A DNA stretch of 64,000 bases from Parietaria judaica (GCA_954871525.1 OX940864.1:15184001-15248000); one strand, 5' to 3'. Positions 12,779-23,255 are shown, numbered from the stretch's first letter. A program made the numbers and translations. Notes: generated by a model from the letters alone, not told the origin.

Positions 12779-13132
12779 GGGAAACTTCAATTTGTATGCT
12801 TCAATAGGTATGTTTGAACGAAATTATTCTCGATGATAATAAATTTCAAAATTATGCCCCAAAAGTGTTTGAGTTAAAAACCAAAAGTGTCCAAAAAATT
12901 TTAAACAGATTTTTCTGTATAATTTTCTAAATTAAAACTGTCTAACCGTAAGAACAAAAGTGTTTAAATTAAAGACTAAAAGTGTTTAAAATCGAAAACT
13001 GTCTAACTTGAAGAGCAAAAGTGTTTGACTTAAAGACTAAAAGTGTTGTTGGAGCATAATTTTGAAATTTATTAAAATCGGGAATAATTTTGTTCAAACA
13101 TACCTATTGGGGCATATAAATTGAAGCTTCCC
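12779..13132. mobile_element. 354-bp MITE with ~80-bp terminal inverted repeats
   Basis: The left end (GGGAAACTTCAATTTGTATG, then CTTCAATAGGTATGTTTGAA) is mirrored at the right end, which reads in reverse complement GGGAAGCTTCAATTTATATG and then CCCAATAGGTATGTTTGAAC. Similarity continues about 80 bp inward to AATTTCAAAATTATG. The middle holds three or four degenerate repeats of AAGTGTTTGAGTTAAAGAC-like units. The flanks ATTATAAA and ATATAAAT are only similar, so the target duplication is uncertain. Long inverted repeats without an open frame fit a Mutator-like MITE. Confidence 0.7.
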
Positions 13133-14028
13133 ATATAAATATGTAATTCAAGCACTATTAAAACCAGTGTTTAATTCATTTAAGCACAGTTATGAGACGT
13201 TGTGTATGAACGAATGGGTCTTTTTTTTACAACAATTTTATAACGTGGTTTAAAGCGGTTCGCCGCAGCGAGCGGGACTTTACATGTCGTTTCCGTGAAA
13301 CATGGTGTAAACTACGTGGTACGTCATTGAATATTCGGATGCAGGTACACTAATCCGATTTTGAGTCCGGATATTATTTATACTCATACACAAACACACA
13401 CACACACATATATATATATATACACACACACGCACACACTTTATTGTGGGGTGATTGGGGACCATGTGTCGGGTGAGATGGCGCAGGAGGGTGTGACACT
13501 TCCACGCCAATGGCTGGGCGGCACCGCCGAGTTGAAGCCTTGCATGTTTCTCACTTTTGACTTATTAGCTCACTTTACTATTACATTACCCTTACATACT
13601 AGGCTTATTGACCTAAATCTTTCATCAACATTAACCTATGCATGCCACGTTGCGCATCTAGATGGACTACACGTAAGCATCCACTTTTGATGGATAGTGC
13701 TCGAGAATTTATCGTTTTAAACAATGTATTTTTTGTTACTTATCGATTAATGTATTGGGATTGGGAAAGAAAAAAAAAAGTAAACCCTAAATGATGAGAG
13801 GTTTATGTTATTTCATATTTGGACGTGCCTTGTAGAGTTTGAGTTAGAGGTGAGTTCGGTTTATTATTTTAATAAATAGATAGATATAGGTTTATTATTG
13901 ATTAAGTCAGTACTTATATATTTTCACCCAGTGAAACCTGTAACTATCGATAAGCTACGATATAAACAAAGCTACATAAAAAATCTATAAATTAATATTA
14001 TCAAAATTGAGACCATCATAATTTGTTA
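13133..14028. other. Gene-free spacer
   Basis: It holds a mixed (CA)n/(TA)n/(CA)n microsatellite at about 13387-13440 and no coding evidence. Confidence 0.6.
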
Positions 14029-14995
14029 CAGGGGTGAAAATTTTGTAACCGTTTCCCGGTTCCGTCCCTGTTCCGGTACCGGTTCCGGACCGGTTTAAGA
14101 AAAAAATTGGGAAATTGTGTCTAAAACCGGGAACCGGTACTTTCCGATTCCCGATTTTCAAAACCGTGAACCGGAACTGGGAATCAGAACCGTTTTTCCC
14201 GATTTCTGGTACCGGTTCCGGTTTATGTATTTTTATGTCGTTTTTTAAATTTTTTATGTCGTTTTTTTTTTTTTTTTACTTTAGAATTACATGTGGTTTT
14301 ATACCATTAAAAATATTAGGGTTTATTTTCTCATTCGTCTCTCTCTCGCCTGCGACCTCCTTCCTCTCTCTCTCTCGCCTGCGACCTCATTCCTCTGCGA
14401 CGATTCTTCCTGCGAGGCTGCAACTCCTTCTCCCCTTTCGAAAGGTTTGATTTCCTCCAGTCTTATTTTTAATCTCAGATTCAATTTTGGGTTTAATCCT
14501 TAATTTTGGGTTTGAATTAGTAGTAGGATAAAAAGAGATCAATCAAAAAGAAATACGTGAGAGAGAGGTTTATATATATATATAAAAAAAATATATTATA
14601 TATGATTTTGATGCACTAGCCACTAGGTTCATTGATAGAGAAACTGCGAGCTGTAGCCTGTAGGAATCAGAAGAGTATGGTACATAGAAAGATTTCTGAT
14701 TGAGAATTTTCGCTGTTAGAATTAGCCGTCATTTTTATTAGCTGTCTAAGCGTATATAACGAAAATTTGGGTTTGAAAGGTTTGATTTCAGATTTTGTAA
14801 CGGTTTTGACTCCCGGTTTTAATCACGATTTTTTTCACGATTCTTTCACGAATTTTTCCCGGTTCCGGTTTTGAAAAAAAACGGGAAATATGCAATCGAA
14901 ACCGGGAACCGGTACCAGGGAAAAAAATCCCGAATTTTCGGGATAGGTACCAAAAAAAAAAAAAATCCCGGTTCCCGGTTCCGCTTTCACCCCTA
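14029..14995. mobile_element. Non-autonomous hAT-like element, 967 bp, rich in CCGGTTCC motifs
   Basis: The ends are CAGGGGTGAAA at 14029-14039 and TTTCACCCCTA at 14985-14995. They are inverted repeats with one mismatch at the outermost base. The element is flanked by a perfect 8-bp direct duplication, ATTTGTTA, at 14021-14028 and 14996-15003; an 8-bp duplication is the hAT hallmark. Both subterminal zones are dense in CCGGTTCC, GGTACCGG and CCCGGTTC words in both orientations, likely transposase-binding repeats. The interior has no transposase similarity; the pyrimidine-rich middle (14335-14460) only yields low-complexity frames. Confidence 0.85.
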
Positions 14996-15003
14996 ATTTG
15001 TTA

Positions 15004-15636
15004 TATTGCTGATTAATATATATTTAAAAATTAATTAAGTTATACATAATTTAATAAAATATTAATTAACTGAATATTCATTATAAAATCATCAAAACTA
15101 GCAAATGGTTTTTTTTTTTCATATACAAGAATACGAATGTGATTTTAAAAGAGATATCAGTTATGTACATTAGTTTTATTTTAGAAGATTACAAGCCTAG
15201 CTAGTTAGACTATTACACAGCGTTATATACATAGCTATATAGCGTATGCAATTCTATTTAAGAATAGATTATATAGAGTAAATGGTCAAGTAAAAATTCA
15301 TATCCACACACACATATATATATATATATAAATATTAAATTCAATTATTATAATAAGTTTTATAAAATATTACTATGTAATTAATGTGGTTTCACATATG
15401 TAATGTTATTTTTATTATAGCGCATTAACAATTAGATAATGATATTATTTATTTAAATTATTTATTTATATATCAAGTGAGACTTGTATATTTTTTCAAA
15501 AATTTATCATCTCATATGAACTTAGTAAATTATTAATTTAGTTAGTACTTAATCTCGAATCGGGACCGAATATAACAAAGTTCTACTACATATAGTTTCA
15601 AGACAGCGTGTTCCAAAACAATGTTTTCCATAATTT
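15004..15636. other. AT-rich spacer
   Basis: Nothing could be supported except a short (TA)n tract near 15313-15331. Confidence 0.6.
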
Positions 15637-15877
15637 AGAAAAGGCATGTGCTAACCAAGTAAGCTTGGCCTAGTGGTAACTCCACTACACCTCTATTCAA
15701 GAGGTCATGGGTTCAAACCCTCTCCCATGGGACTCAAATGAGTGCCCCCTTTACATATTTGTAAACTTGGCCAATAGTGTCACCTGTTGTTACACTGAAA
15801 TATATCTAGTCATGCGAGATGCATTGTAACCTTGGCCGATAGCGCCACCCGATTCAAAAAAGAAAAGGCATGTGCTA
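15637..15877 (+). mobile_element. tRNA-derived SINE with perfect 17-bp target duplication
   Basis: An internal RNA polymerase III promoter is visible: box A-like TGGCCTAGTGG at 15666-15676 and box B-like GGTTCAAACCC at 15710-15720. A non-tRNA body follows and ends in a short A-rich tail near 15856-15860. The direct repeat AGAAAAGGCATGTGCTA flanks it at 15637-15653 and 15861-15877. A second member of the family lies at 47262-47474. It is not a working tRNA gene, because no cloverleaf can be completed. Confidence 0.88.
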
Positions 15878-16023
15878 CGTAGAATGCAAGAAAGTACCAT
15901 TGTCCATTAATCACACAACTTTATGTGAAACATATTCATAAGATCATATAATGCATGAATTACGTTTTTCGTGAAATCCATGCACGTACATGTAATGGAT
16001 AGTCTGAGAATACATAAGGTAAA

Positions 16024-16071
16024 TATGATGATCTGGCTTTAAATAAGTGAGTTCTATTTGTGGGTGCTTAT
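16024..16071 (+). repeat. 5' LTR, first part (outer Copia)
   Basis: This is the first 48 bp of the outer 5' LTR, starting TATGATGATCTGGC where the other copies read TGTGATGATGTGGC. The LTR resumes at 18852 after the nested element and its duplicated CTTAT. Confidence 0.88.
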
Positions 16072-16266
16072 TATTAGATTGTTATAGTCGGATATGAATA
16101 TTGTTAGATTAGCTGACGTCATCAATTGGTTGTGGGTTATTAGACATTAGACTTCCCGTACACTATATATTCATATGTATCTCTGTAATTCATTAATACA
16201 GAAATCTTATCTTCTTCTTTCCTGCCATTGTCATCAAGCTTCTCTAAACCTTGAGAGTTTATTTCA
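16072..16266 (+). repeat. 5' LTR of the nested Copia
   Basis: This 195-bp LTR starts TATTAGATTG and ends TTTCA, immediately followed by the PBS. Both LTRs start TA rather than the canonical TG, and the flanking duplication fixes this boundary. Confidence 0.9.
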
Positions 16267-16278
16267 TGGTATCAGAGC
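16267..16278 (+). other. Primer-binding site (initiator tRNA-Met type)
   Basis: TGGTATCAGAGC lies directly after the 5' LTR. It is the standard plant Copia primer-binding site complementary to initiator methionine tRNA. It sets the element's orientation as plus, opposite to its coding region. Confidence 0.88.
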
Positions 16279-18529
16279 GTTTAAAGAGACATTGAAACGG
16301 GGACTTACTAGGACACGATGGTGAGGGCAGGCGGTTTATGACATAGAAAGCAGATACATCGGAGTCCCACCAGAACTTGAGAGGCAAGTTTGCATGAGCC
16401 AATTGAGTAAGACATAGCTCGGTGACATGCCGGTGTTTACGCTCCACACGACCATTTTGTTGGTGGACATGCGGACACGGGTGCCGGAATATGATGCCAT
16501 GTTTTTGCAAGATTGGTTGTAGAGACCTGAATTCGCCGCCCCAATCCGTTTGAAATGCTTTAATCTTTGTGTCAAAAGATCGCTCCACAAAAGCATTGAA
16601 ATGCATGAAGACCGTATAACTGTCTGACTTTGCACGAAGAGGGAAAATCCAATAGTATTTTGAAAAATCATCAACGAGAAGTAGATAATATCTGTAGCCA
16701 TCATTGGAGATTATTGGAGCTGGACCCCAAACATCGACGTGTACGAGTTCAAACGGTCGAAGAGTTTTAGGAGTTGAAGAAGGAAGGTGAACACGATGCA
16801 TTTTGCCTAATTAGCAAGCATGACAAAGAACAAACTCTTTATTATTTGACTCCATTACGTACGTAAAACAGCATTTACAACTGAATTTGAGGCATGTCCA
16901 AGCCTATTATGCCACAAAGTGAACTGATCAACTTTATTTACTGAAAGAGCACATTGGGGCAAAGACGTCGTAAAAGCGATTGACTTGAATTCCCAAGGTC
17001 TTCGTTTTAAGCTTGACTGATCTGTCTCTTGACGAGGTGAGATGAGATCTGCATTAACCTTGTAAAGACCATCTTCAAGCGTTCCGGTCAGCAAGACTTC
17101 CTTCGTGAATTTGTCGTTTACGAGACATCCGTCCGAGGAGAATTCAACAGTAACATCATTGTCAGTTGTTATTTTGGATATACTAACCAAATTTTTGGTT
17201 ATGAGGGGAACATGAAGAATATTAAGAAGCTTTAATTGTCGAGCACGCTTAGTGTGAATATATGTAGAACCAAGAGAGCATATGGAGAGTGGGGATCCAT
17301 TACCAATAGTTAGCTTTCCTTGGCCTTTGTAGTCCTGCTTCTGCACAAATTGGGCATCAGATGGTGTGACGTGGTCGGTAGCGCCACTGTTAAAGAACCA
17401 ATCTTCAAGACCAGAATGTCCGTCTTGTCCAGAAGCAGCGAAGTAGGCTTGCGGTTGAGGACGAGGAGAGGTCTCATTGGCAGCACCATGGTCATATGGT
17501 TTGTAATTCTGATCAAAGCGGTGATAGCATCGTATGACTGTGTGGCCCTGCTTGCCGCATAACTGGCATATGTACCGAGCGCCAGAGGAAGAACGTCCAC
17601 CAGTGCGAAGTAGAGATCCGCGGCCACGAGACCAGTTGCCACGAGGAAGAGAATTCCTCGAGTTGTTGCCGAAACTGCTTCCATGAAAACTAGAATTGCT
17701 ACCAAATGAACCAGAGAAATTGCCTCTGGGATTGAAGTTTGAGTTTCCAGAATTTTGATTACTGGAACTACCAATATGTGATCTTTTTGAGGCAAAATTC
17801 GCACTCGGATGGGAGAGGTCCATCTCCGTACCAACCTGCGAGTGAAAATTTTCGATTCTTGTCTCGTGTGACTGAAGAGAGAATTGAACTTCAGGAATTT
17901 TCAATGAGTCTCGTCCGGAGAGGTTCACCACAACAGATTCGTAATCCGGACCAAGACCGTCAAGAATATACAATATAATGTCATCATCGGTTAGAACCTG
18001 ACCTGCAGCTATCAGAGAATCAGCGAGACACTGGATCTTGAGGACATAGTCGTCGATCGACATTGAGCCTTTCTTAGTTGATTGGATCTGGCGCTTAAGC
18101 TGCATTATTCGAGACTTTGACGACGAGGAGAAAAGTTGATGGAAGGTATACCATATCTCAGCAGCGCTTGTGCAACGAGATACATGACCGATCATTAATT
18201 CGGTCATAGTGGTAAAGAGTCAACTAATCAAGAATTTGTCGAGGCGTTTCCAAGTTTCAAAGGCTGGATTTGGATCTGACCTCAGGATTGCGATCGGACG
18301 CAATTGTAAGAGGAGGACACGGATCAGTGCCAAGGAGGATCCCTTCGAGTCCATGAGCGCCAACTGTGGGAAGGATCTGAGATTTCCAGATGAAGTAATT
18401 CGATCGATCGAGTCGAATCGAAACTGGATTCATATTTGAAGGAATGGACATTAGAGAAGGGAAAGAATTTGCAGAGGTGTTTGGAAGCGAGCTTGAATTC
18501 GCCATAGGGTGAGGCCAACTGTCGACCAA
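16279..18529 (-). pseudogene. Inverted Copia gag-protease-integrase remnant
   Basis: Reading leftward from an ATG at 18505 (an in-frame upstream ATG lies at 18529): gag begins MANSSSLPNTS and contains a RLDRSNYFIWKSQ block. It then shifts frame near 18260 and crosses a TGA just before 18207. The main open stretch 18207-16855 holds the UBN2-type gag, a CCHC zinc knuckle (CQLCGKQGHTVIRC), the protease motif NSGATDHVT (normally DSGA, so the catalytic Asp is changed to Asn) and the pre-integrase block LWHNRLGHAS. After a stop, 16801-16259 continues into integrase (DVWGP, DDFSKYYW, TDWGGEF, HQQNGRVERKHRH) and ends at the PBS junction. Reverse transcriptase and RNase H are absent on this strand. 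Confidence 0.9.
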
Positions 18530-18651
18530 ACTGCTGATGTCTTTACGAAGGCCCTCTTCGGTCCTCGCCTACTCTATCTGTGCAACAAGCTCAACCTGGC
18601 TTCACTCGCATCGTAGCTGTGTTCTCTCGCCATGCTTCGCTTGTGGGGGGC
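18530..18651 (+). pseudogene. RNase H C-terminus and polypurine tract of the nested Copia
   Basis: The plus strand reads DQTADVFTKALFGPRLLYLC and on to a TAG stop near 18616. This is the standard Copia C-terminus (ADVFTKAL). A short trailer and a G-rich tract (TTGTGGGGGGC, 18641-18651) abut the 3' LTR. Because this segment agrees with the LTR and PBS orientation, it is gag-to-integrase that is inverted, not the LTRs. Confidence 0.87.
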
Positions 18652-18846
18652 TATTAGATTGTTATAGTCGGTTATGAATATTGTTAGATTAGCTGACGTC
18701 ATCAATTGGTTGTGGGTTATTAGACATTAGACTTCCCGTACACTATATATTCATATGTATCTCTGTAATTCATTAATACAGAAATCTTATCTTCTTCTTT
18801 CCTGCCATTGTCATCAAGCTTCTCTAAACCTTGAGAGTTTGTTTCA
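18652..18846 (+). repeat. 3' LTR of the nested Copia
   Basis: This 195-bp LTR is near-identical to 16072-16266. The two differences I see are GGTTATG versus GGATATG near the start and GTTTGTTTCA versus GTTTATTTCA at the end. Confidence 0.9.
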
Positions 18847-18851
18847 CTTAT

Positions 18852-19174
18852 AAAGTCTAACATTTTGGTTTTATGAAGGTCATAAGAGTGAGAATATAGT
18901 GTGAGAATTTCTTGAGACAAAATCATAGAGAGAAAATAGAAAGCTTTGAGTGCTTGTAATCTTTGTAATCTCGGATTGATTTGATTAGTAAAACCGCTCT
19001 CCAAGAAGGAAGTAGGACATTTGATTTGGTCCGAACCTGGGTAAATTCTCTTGTCTCCATCTTTTATTTTTCGTCGATTGATTGTCTGGGATTTGAGCCA
19101 CGGAGGCTATATATACATATATGCTAGTATACTATCCGTAATCCGCAGGTATCCGACCCCAAAACACCACAACA
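18852..19174 (+). repeat. 5' LTR, second part (outer Copia)
   Basis: The outer LTR resumes after the nested element and ends CCACAACA at 19174. It aligns to 23708-24044 (for example TTGGTCCGAACCTGGG, GGAGGCTATATATACATATA). Confidence 0.9.
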
Positions 19175-19177
19175 AAT

Positions 19178-19189
19178 TGGTATCAGAGC
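19178..19189 (+). other. Primer-binding site of the outer Copia
   Basis: TGGTATCAGAGC lies three bases after the LTR end. It is complementary to initiator tRNA-Met, as expected for Copia. Confidence 0.88.
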
Positions 19190-22100
19190 AAACTTGGGTT
19201 TGAAATTTGGAGATTTTGTGTTGAGATTTCCTGCGCATGCCAAGTGTTTGATAATTGTTTCCTTGGAGCTTAGTGGTTGTTTTGTGATGGCGTCGACTTC
19301 AAAAGTTGATATTGAGAAGTTTGATGGCTCAAATGACTTCGGGTTGTGGAAAGTGAAGATGTTGGCACATCTTGGGAATATGGGTCTTGGTAAGGCTCTT
19401 GTTGGTGCGGATAAACTTCCGGTGAGGTGGGACGCGGCAAAGAAAGAAGAGGTGTTGGAAAGGGCTTTCAATACTTTGATTCTTAGTCTTGGTGATAAGG
19501 TGTTGCGAGAGGTTATACGGTGCACGACGGCGGCCGAGATATAGTTGAAATACATGACGAAGACTTTGTCGAGCCAATTGTTTCTCAAGTCGCGGTTTTT
19601 CACATTCAAGATGGCGGAAGGAAAGGATTTGACGGAGCATCTCGACGAGTTCAACAAGTTGATTGTTAATTTGGAAAACATTAACGTGAAGTACGATGAC
19701 GAAGATCAAGATTTGGTTTTGCTTTACTCTTTGCCGAGGTCGTACGAGCACATGGTTGAGAAGAATTTACTCTTGACAAAGTTGTTGGAGCTTTGAAGTC
19801 AAAGGAACACAAACGGCGGATAAAAATGGATAGTACTAGCGGGGATAGCCTTGTTGTGGCTCGGGGTAGATCCGAGAAGAAAGACTTTAAGGAAACGAAA
19901 AAGACGCGGTCAAAGTCTCGAGGTTCGAAGAAGGTCTTCAAGTGTTACTCTTGTTATGAGGAAGGACACGTGAAGAATAATTGCCCGAATCGAAGAGGCC
20001 GGACGACGGAAAGAAGACATGGAGAGGCGACAGTTGTTCAAGAAGATGTTGACGGATATGAGAGCGCCGATGTTCTCGTAGTCTCCACCGTTCACTCCGA
20101 CAAACGATGGATCATGGACTCCGGAGGCTCATTTCATATGACACCGAATGAAAGTTGGTTTGAGAGCTACAAGAAAGTTTCGTTAGGCGAAGTGACTCTC
20201 GGGAACGGCTATCCATGTGAGGTGGTCGGAATCGGTACGGTGCGGATTAAGGCTCATGATGGAATGGAGCGGATTTTGATGGAGGTATGACATGTCTCGA
20301 AGCTAAAAAGAAACCTTATTTCACTTGAATATTTGGACCAACATGGTAATTCTTGGAAAGGTGAAAATAATGTCTTGACTCTAGTTGTGTTGAAAGGATT
20401 TAGAGAGCGTAATATCTACATTCTTCAAGGTAGAACCGTGGTCGGTGATGCGGCGGCGGTTATGGAGCCGCGAGAGACATATTTGGCGAGCCTTTGGCAC
20501 AAGAGGTTCGGTCATGTGAGTGATAGAGGTTTGAAGGAGTTGAGCAAGCAAGGTTTATTTGGGGGTGACAAACTTGGTGACTTGGAGTTTTGTGAAATTG
20601 CATCTACGGCAAGACCACGAGAGTGAAGTTTACACGGTCCGTGGAAGTGACGCGGGAGACGTTGAGCTATGTGCACTCGGTATTGTGGGGGCCGTCGAGG
20701 ACGGGAACTCTAGGGGGAGACCGGTATTTCATCACGTTCATCGACGATTGTTCTCGGAAAGTTTGGGTCTACATCTTGAAGCATGAAGATGACGCTTTTG
20801 GAAAGTTCAAAGAATGAAAAAAGATGGTAGAAAAAAAAAGGGAGAAAAATCAAGAAGCTTCGAACGGATAATGGTTTGGAGTATTTAGGTGATGAGCTCA
20901 ATCGGTTCATCAAAGTTAGGCACAAGACCGTTCGAAAGACCCCCCCCCCCCCCCAAATGAACTTGCGGAGCGGATGAATCAGACACTTCTTGAGAGGGAC
21001 GATATATGTTATTCGAGGCCGGTTTACCAAAGATGTTTTGGGGGGAAGCCGTGAATACGGCGGCTTACTTGATAAACCGATATTCGTCGGTGGTGTTGAA
21101 TTGCAAGACACCGGAAGAATTGTGGAATAATTCTCCACCGAAGCTCGACAACTTAAAGGTTTTTGGTTGCGTGGCGTACATGCACCAAAGAGGGGGAAAA
21201 CTTGATCCACGAGCAAAGAAGTGTATATTTGTCGGATACCCCGAGAGCGTGAAGGGTTGGAAGCTTTGGTATAAAGATGGCGAAGCATCAAACTATGTCA
21301 TTATCCGGGATGTTGTCTTTAGAGAGACCGACTACTACATGAAAATGGCGACTCAAGAGGCTAAGGATAGCGTGGGGTTAGCTAAGGAAAAAGCCGAAAT
21401 TGAGGTGGAGCTATTGGGGCGATGTAGTGACGATAGGGATGATAAAAGCGAGGCTAGTGGTAGTGGTCACTTGGAAGAAATTGAAGTAGGAAGGCGGTGA
21501 AGTTCCGGATAAAAGCCTAGACTCGTATCAATTAGCAAGAGACCGGTGTAGAAGAGAAACTCGGGCTCCGAAAAAGTATGGTTACTCCGAGTTAGTTGCT
21601 TATGCAATGGTTGACGCGGAGGAGTTAGAAGACTCGGAACCGAGATCGTATCGGAAAGCGGTGATGGACAAAGATAAAGAGTTATGGAAGTGTGCAATGA
21701 ACTAAGAAATGACATCGCTTGACAAGAATGAGACATGGGTACTTGTGGACAAGCCTAAGAATCAACGGGTTGTTGGTTGTAAATGGGTTTTCAAGTGGAA
21801 GGAAGACATTGTTGGGTTTGAGAAGCCGAGGTGTAAGACGAGATTAGTGGCTAAGGGCTTCACGCAAAGAGAAGGGGTCGACTTCAATGAAATCTACTCC
21901 CCCGTGGCGAAGCATACATCCATTCGGGTTTTGCTTGCTTTAGTCAATCAATATGATTTGGAGCTTGAGCAAATGGATGTAAAGACCGTGTTTCTTCATG
22001 GGAATCTTAATGAGAGAATCTTAATGGCTCAACCCGAAGGAATTATTAAGGTTGAAGATGAAGATAAAGTGTGCATTCTCAGGAAATCTCTTTATGGCTT

Positions 22101-22870
22101 GAAACAATCCCCGAGACAATGGTACTTGAGATTTGATGAGTTCATGGTGTGAAATGGGTTCTCACGAAGCAACTTTGATAGTTGTGTTTATGTCAAGCGG
22201 ATTAATGGTTGTGAAATATTCTTGTTGCTATATGTTGATGACATATTTATAGCGTCAAAGAACAAGAATGAAGTCGACAACGTGAAACGACTTTTGGGTA
22301 GTGAGTTTGAAATGAAGGACATGGGACCGGCCAAGAAAATATTGGGGATAGAGATCACGCGGCATAGGAGACGCGGTGTCTTATTTTTGTCGCAATGTGA
22401 TTATCTTCGAAAAGTGGTGGCTAAGTTCGGGATGTCGGAGACAAATGCGGTTCAAACACTTTGGCGGCAAAGACCGAGAAGGATGAGGCGAGTATGGAGC
22501 GGGTTCCCTATGCGAGTGCCTTTAGGAGTCTTATGTATGCCATGGTGTGCACACGACCGGATTTAGCTTATACGGCTAGCCTTGTGAGCCGGTTTATGGC
22601 CAAACCGGTAAGAGAACATTTGAAGGCAACGAAGTGGGTTTTTCGATTTATCAAGGGGACTTCGGATGTCGGTTCACTCTATAGGCAGGTGAATGAAGAT
22701 CAAGCGAAATTGAGAGGCTTTGTGGATGCGGACTTTGCGGGTGACTTGGACAAGAGACGGTCATTGACCGGGTATGTATTCACTTTATTTGGTTGTGCGG
22801 TGAGTTGGAAAGCACAATTGCAACCGGTGGTAGCGCTTTCTTCGACGGAGGACGAATACATCGCCGCGAC

Positions 22871-23255
22871 TGTGACAGTCATCAATCCCGTGAGCCGAGA
22901 GGACAAGAACGGGTACGCTGTGCATTCTCACATCGCCTGGGCAAGGGGATGTGCTAATGAGACGTTCCCGAGACCGTGCAGGTATGAGACTGTACGGTTA
23001 TCGAAGATCATACAGGTATGAGACTGTATGGTCGAAGAGGCTTAAAAGAATTGATTGGTACTATCTATGTCAACAAGATGCATCTTCTTTTCAGTAGCCC
23101 ATTCATAGGAACTCCAAAGTTAAGCGTGCTTGGCTTGGAGTAGTCATGGGATGAGTGACCTCCTGGGAAGTTTTTCGGGAAGCGTGCGAATGAGGACAAA
23201 GCACGCTGAAAAGACTCGTGTTGGTCTGTGGGGACACTCGTCGATTCGATTGAGC
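22871..23255 (+). mobile_element. Cassandra-like 5S-rRNA-bearing insertion (candidate solo TRIM LTR)
   Basis: The RNase H frame ...DEYIAAT breaks at 22870 and the expected continuation (a GAGGCG alanine-rich turn, then FWLKGLIGEF-like) resumes at about 23256. The intervening ~385 bp starts TGTGACAGTC and ends GAGCA, has TG...CA borders, and carries a 5S-rRNA-like core in its right half. Cassandra TRIM elements are known to carry 5S sequence in their LTRs. A 15-bp word (AGGTATGAGACTGTA) occurs twice upstream of the core (22980-23030). The flanks GCGAC and GCCGA do not form a clean duplication, so the exact ends are uncertain. Confidence 0.68.
23097..23175 (+). repeat. 5S rRNA-like segment (not a functional rRNA gene)
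   Basis: The sequence is a recognisable partial 5S rRNA: ACTCCAAAGTTAAGCGTGCT at 23111-23130 (box A region), GAGTAGT at about 23138-23144 (intermediate element) and GGGATGAGTGACCTCCTGGG at 23148-23167 (box C region). The first 40 or so bases of a true 5S gene are missing or unrecognisable, and the 3' end diverges after GGGAAGT. Presence of all three internal promoter elements suggests possible pol III transcription (inference). Confidence 0.8.

Larger units (their letters stand above)
16072..18846 (+). mobile_element. Younger nested Copia with inverted interior
   Basis: Two 195-bp LTRs (16072-16266 and 18652-18846) differ, by my reading, at only two positions. They are flanked by the target duplication CTTAT (16067-16071 and 18847-18851). 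The PBS at 16267-16278 and the RNase H tail plus polypurine tract before 18652 both read on the plus strand. Gag, protease and N-terminal integrase between them read on the minus strand (16279 to about 18529). The rest of integrase, all of reverse transcriptase and most of RNase H are missing. The coding interior is therefore inverted within an otherwise normal LTR frame. Confidence 0.9.

Noticed and set aside
15654..15860. Possible tRNA gene (box A and box B present)
   Set aside because: No acceptor or anticodon stems can be formed, and a SINE body, A-rich tail and target duplication are present. The same holds for 47262-47474.
18209..18439. Plus-strand frames within the inverted Copia block
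   Set aside because: They are shadows of the minus-strand gag sequence; the zinc knuckle, protease and integrase motifs exist only on the minus strand.
23097..23175. Functional 5S rRNA gene
   Set aside because: The 5' third is not recognisable, there is no tandem array, and the segment is embedded in an LTR-like insertion within a Copia pseudogene.
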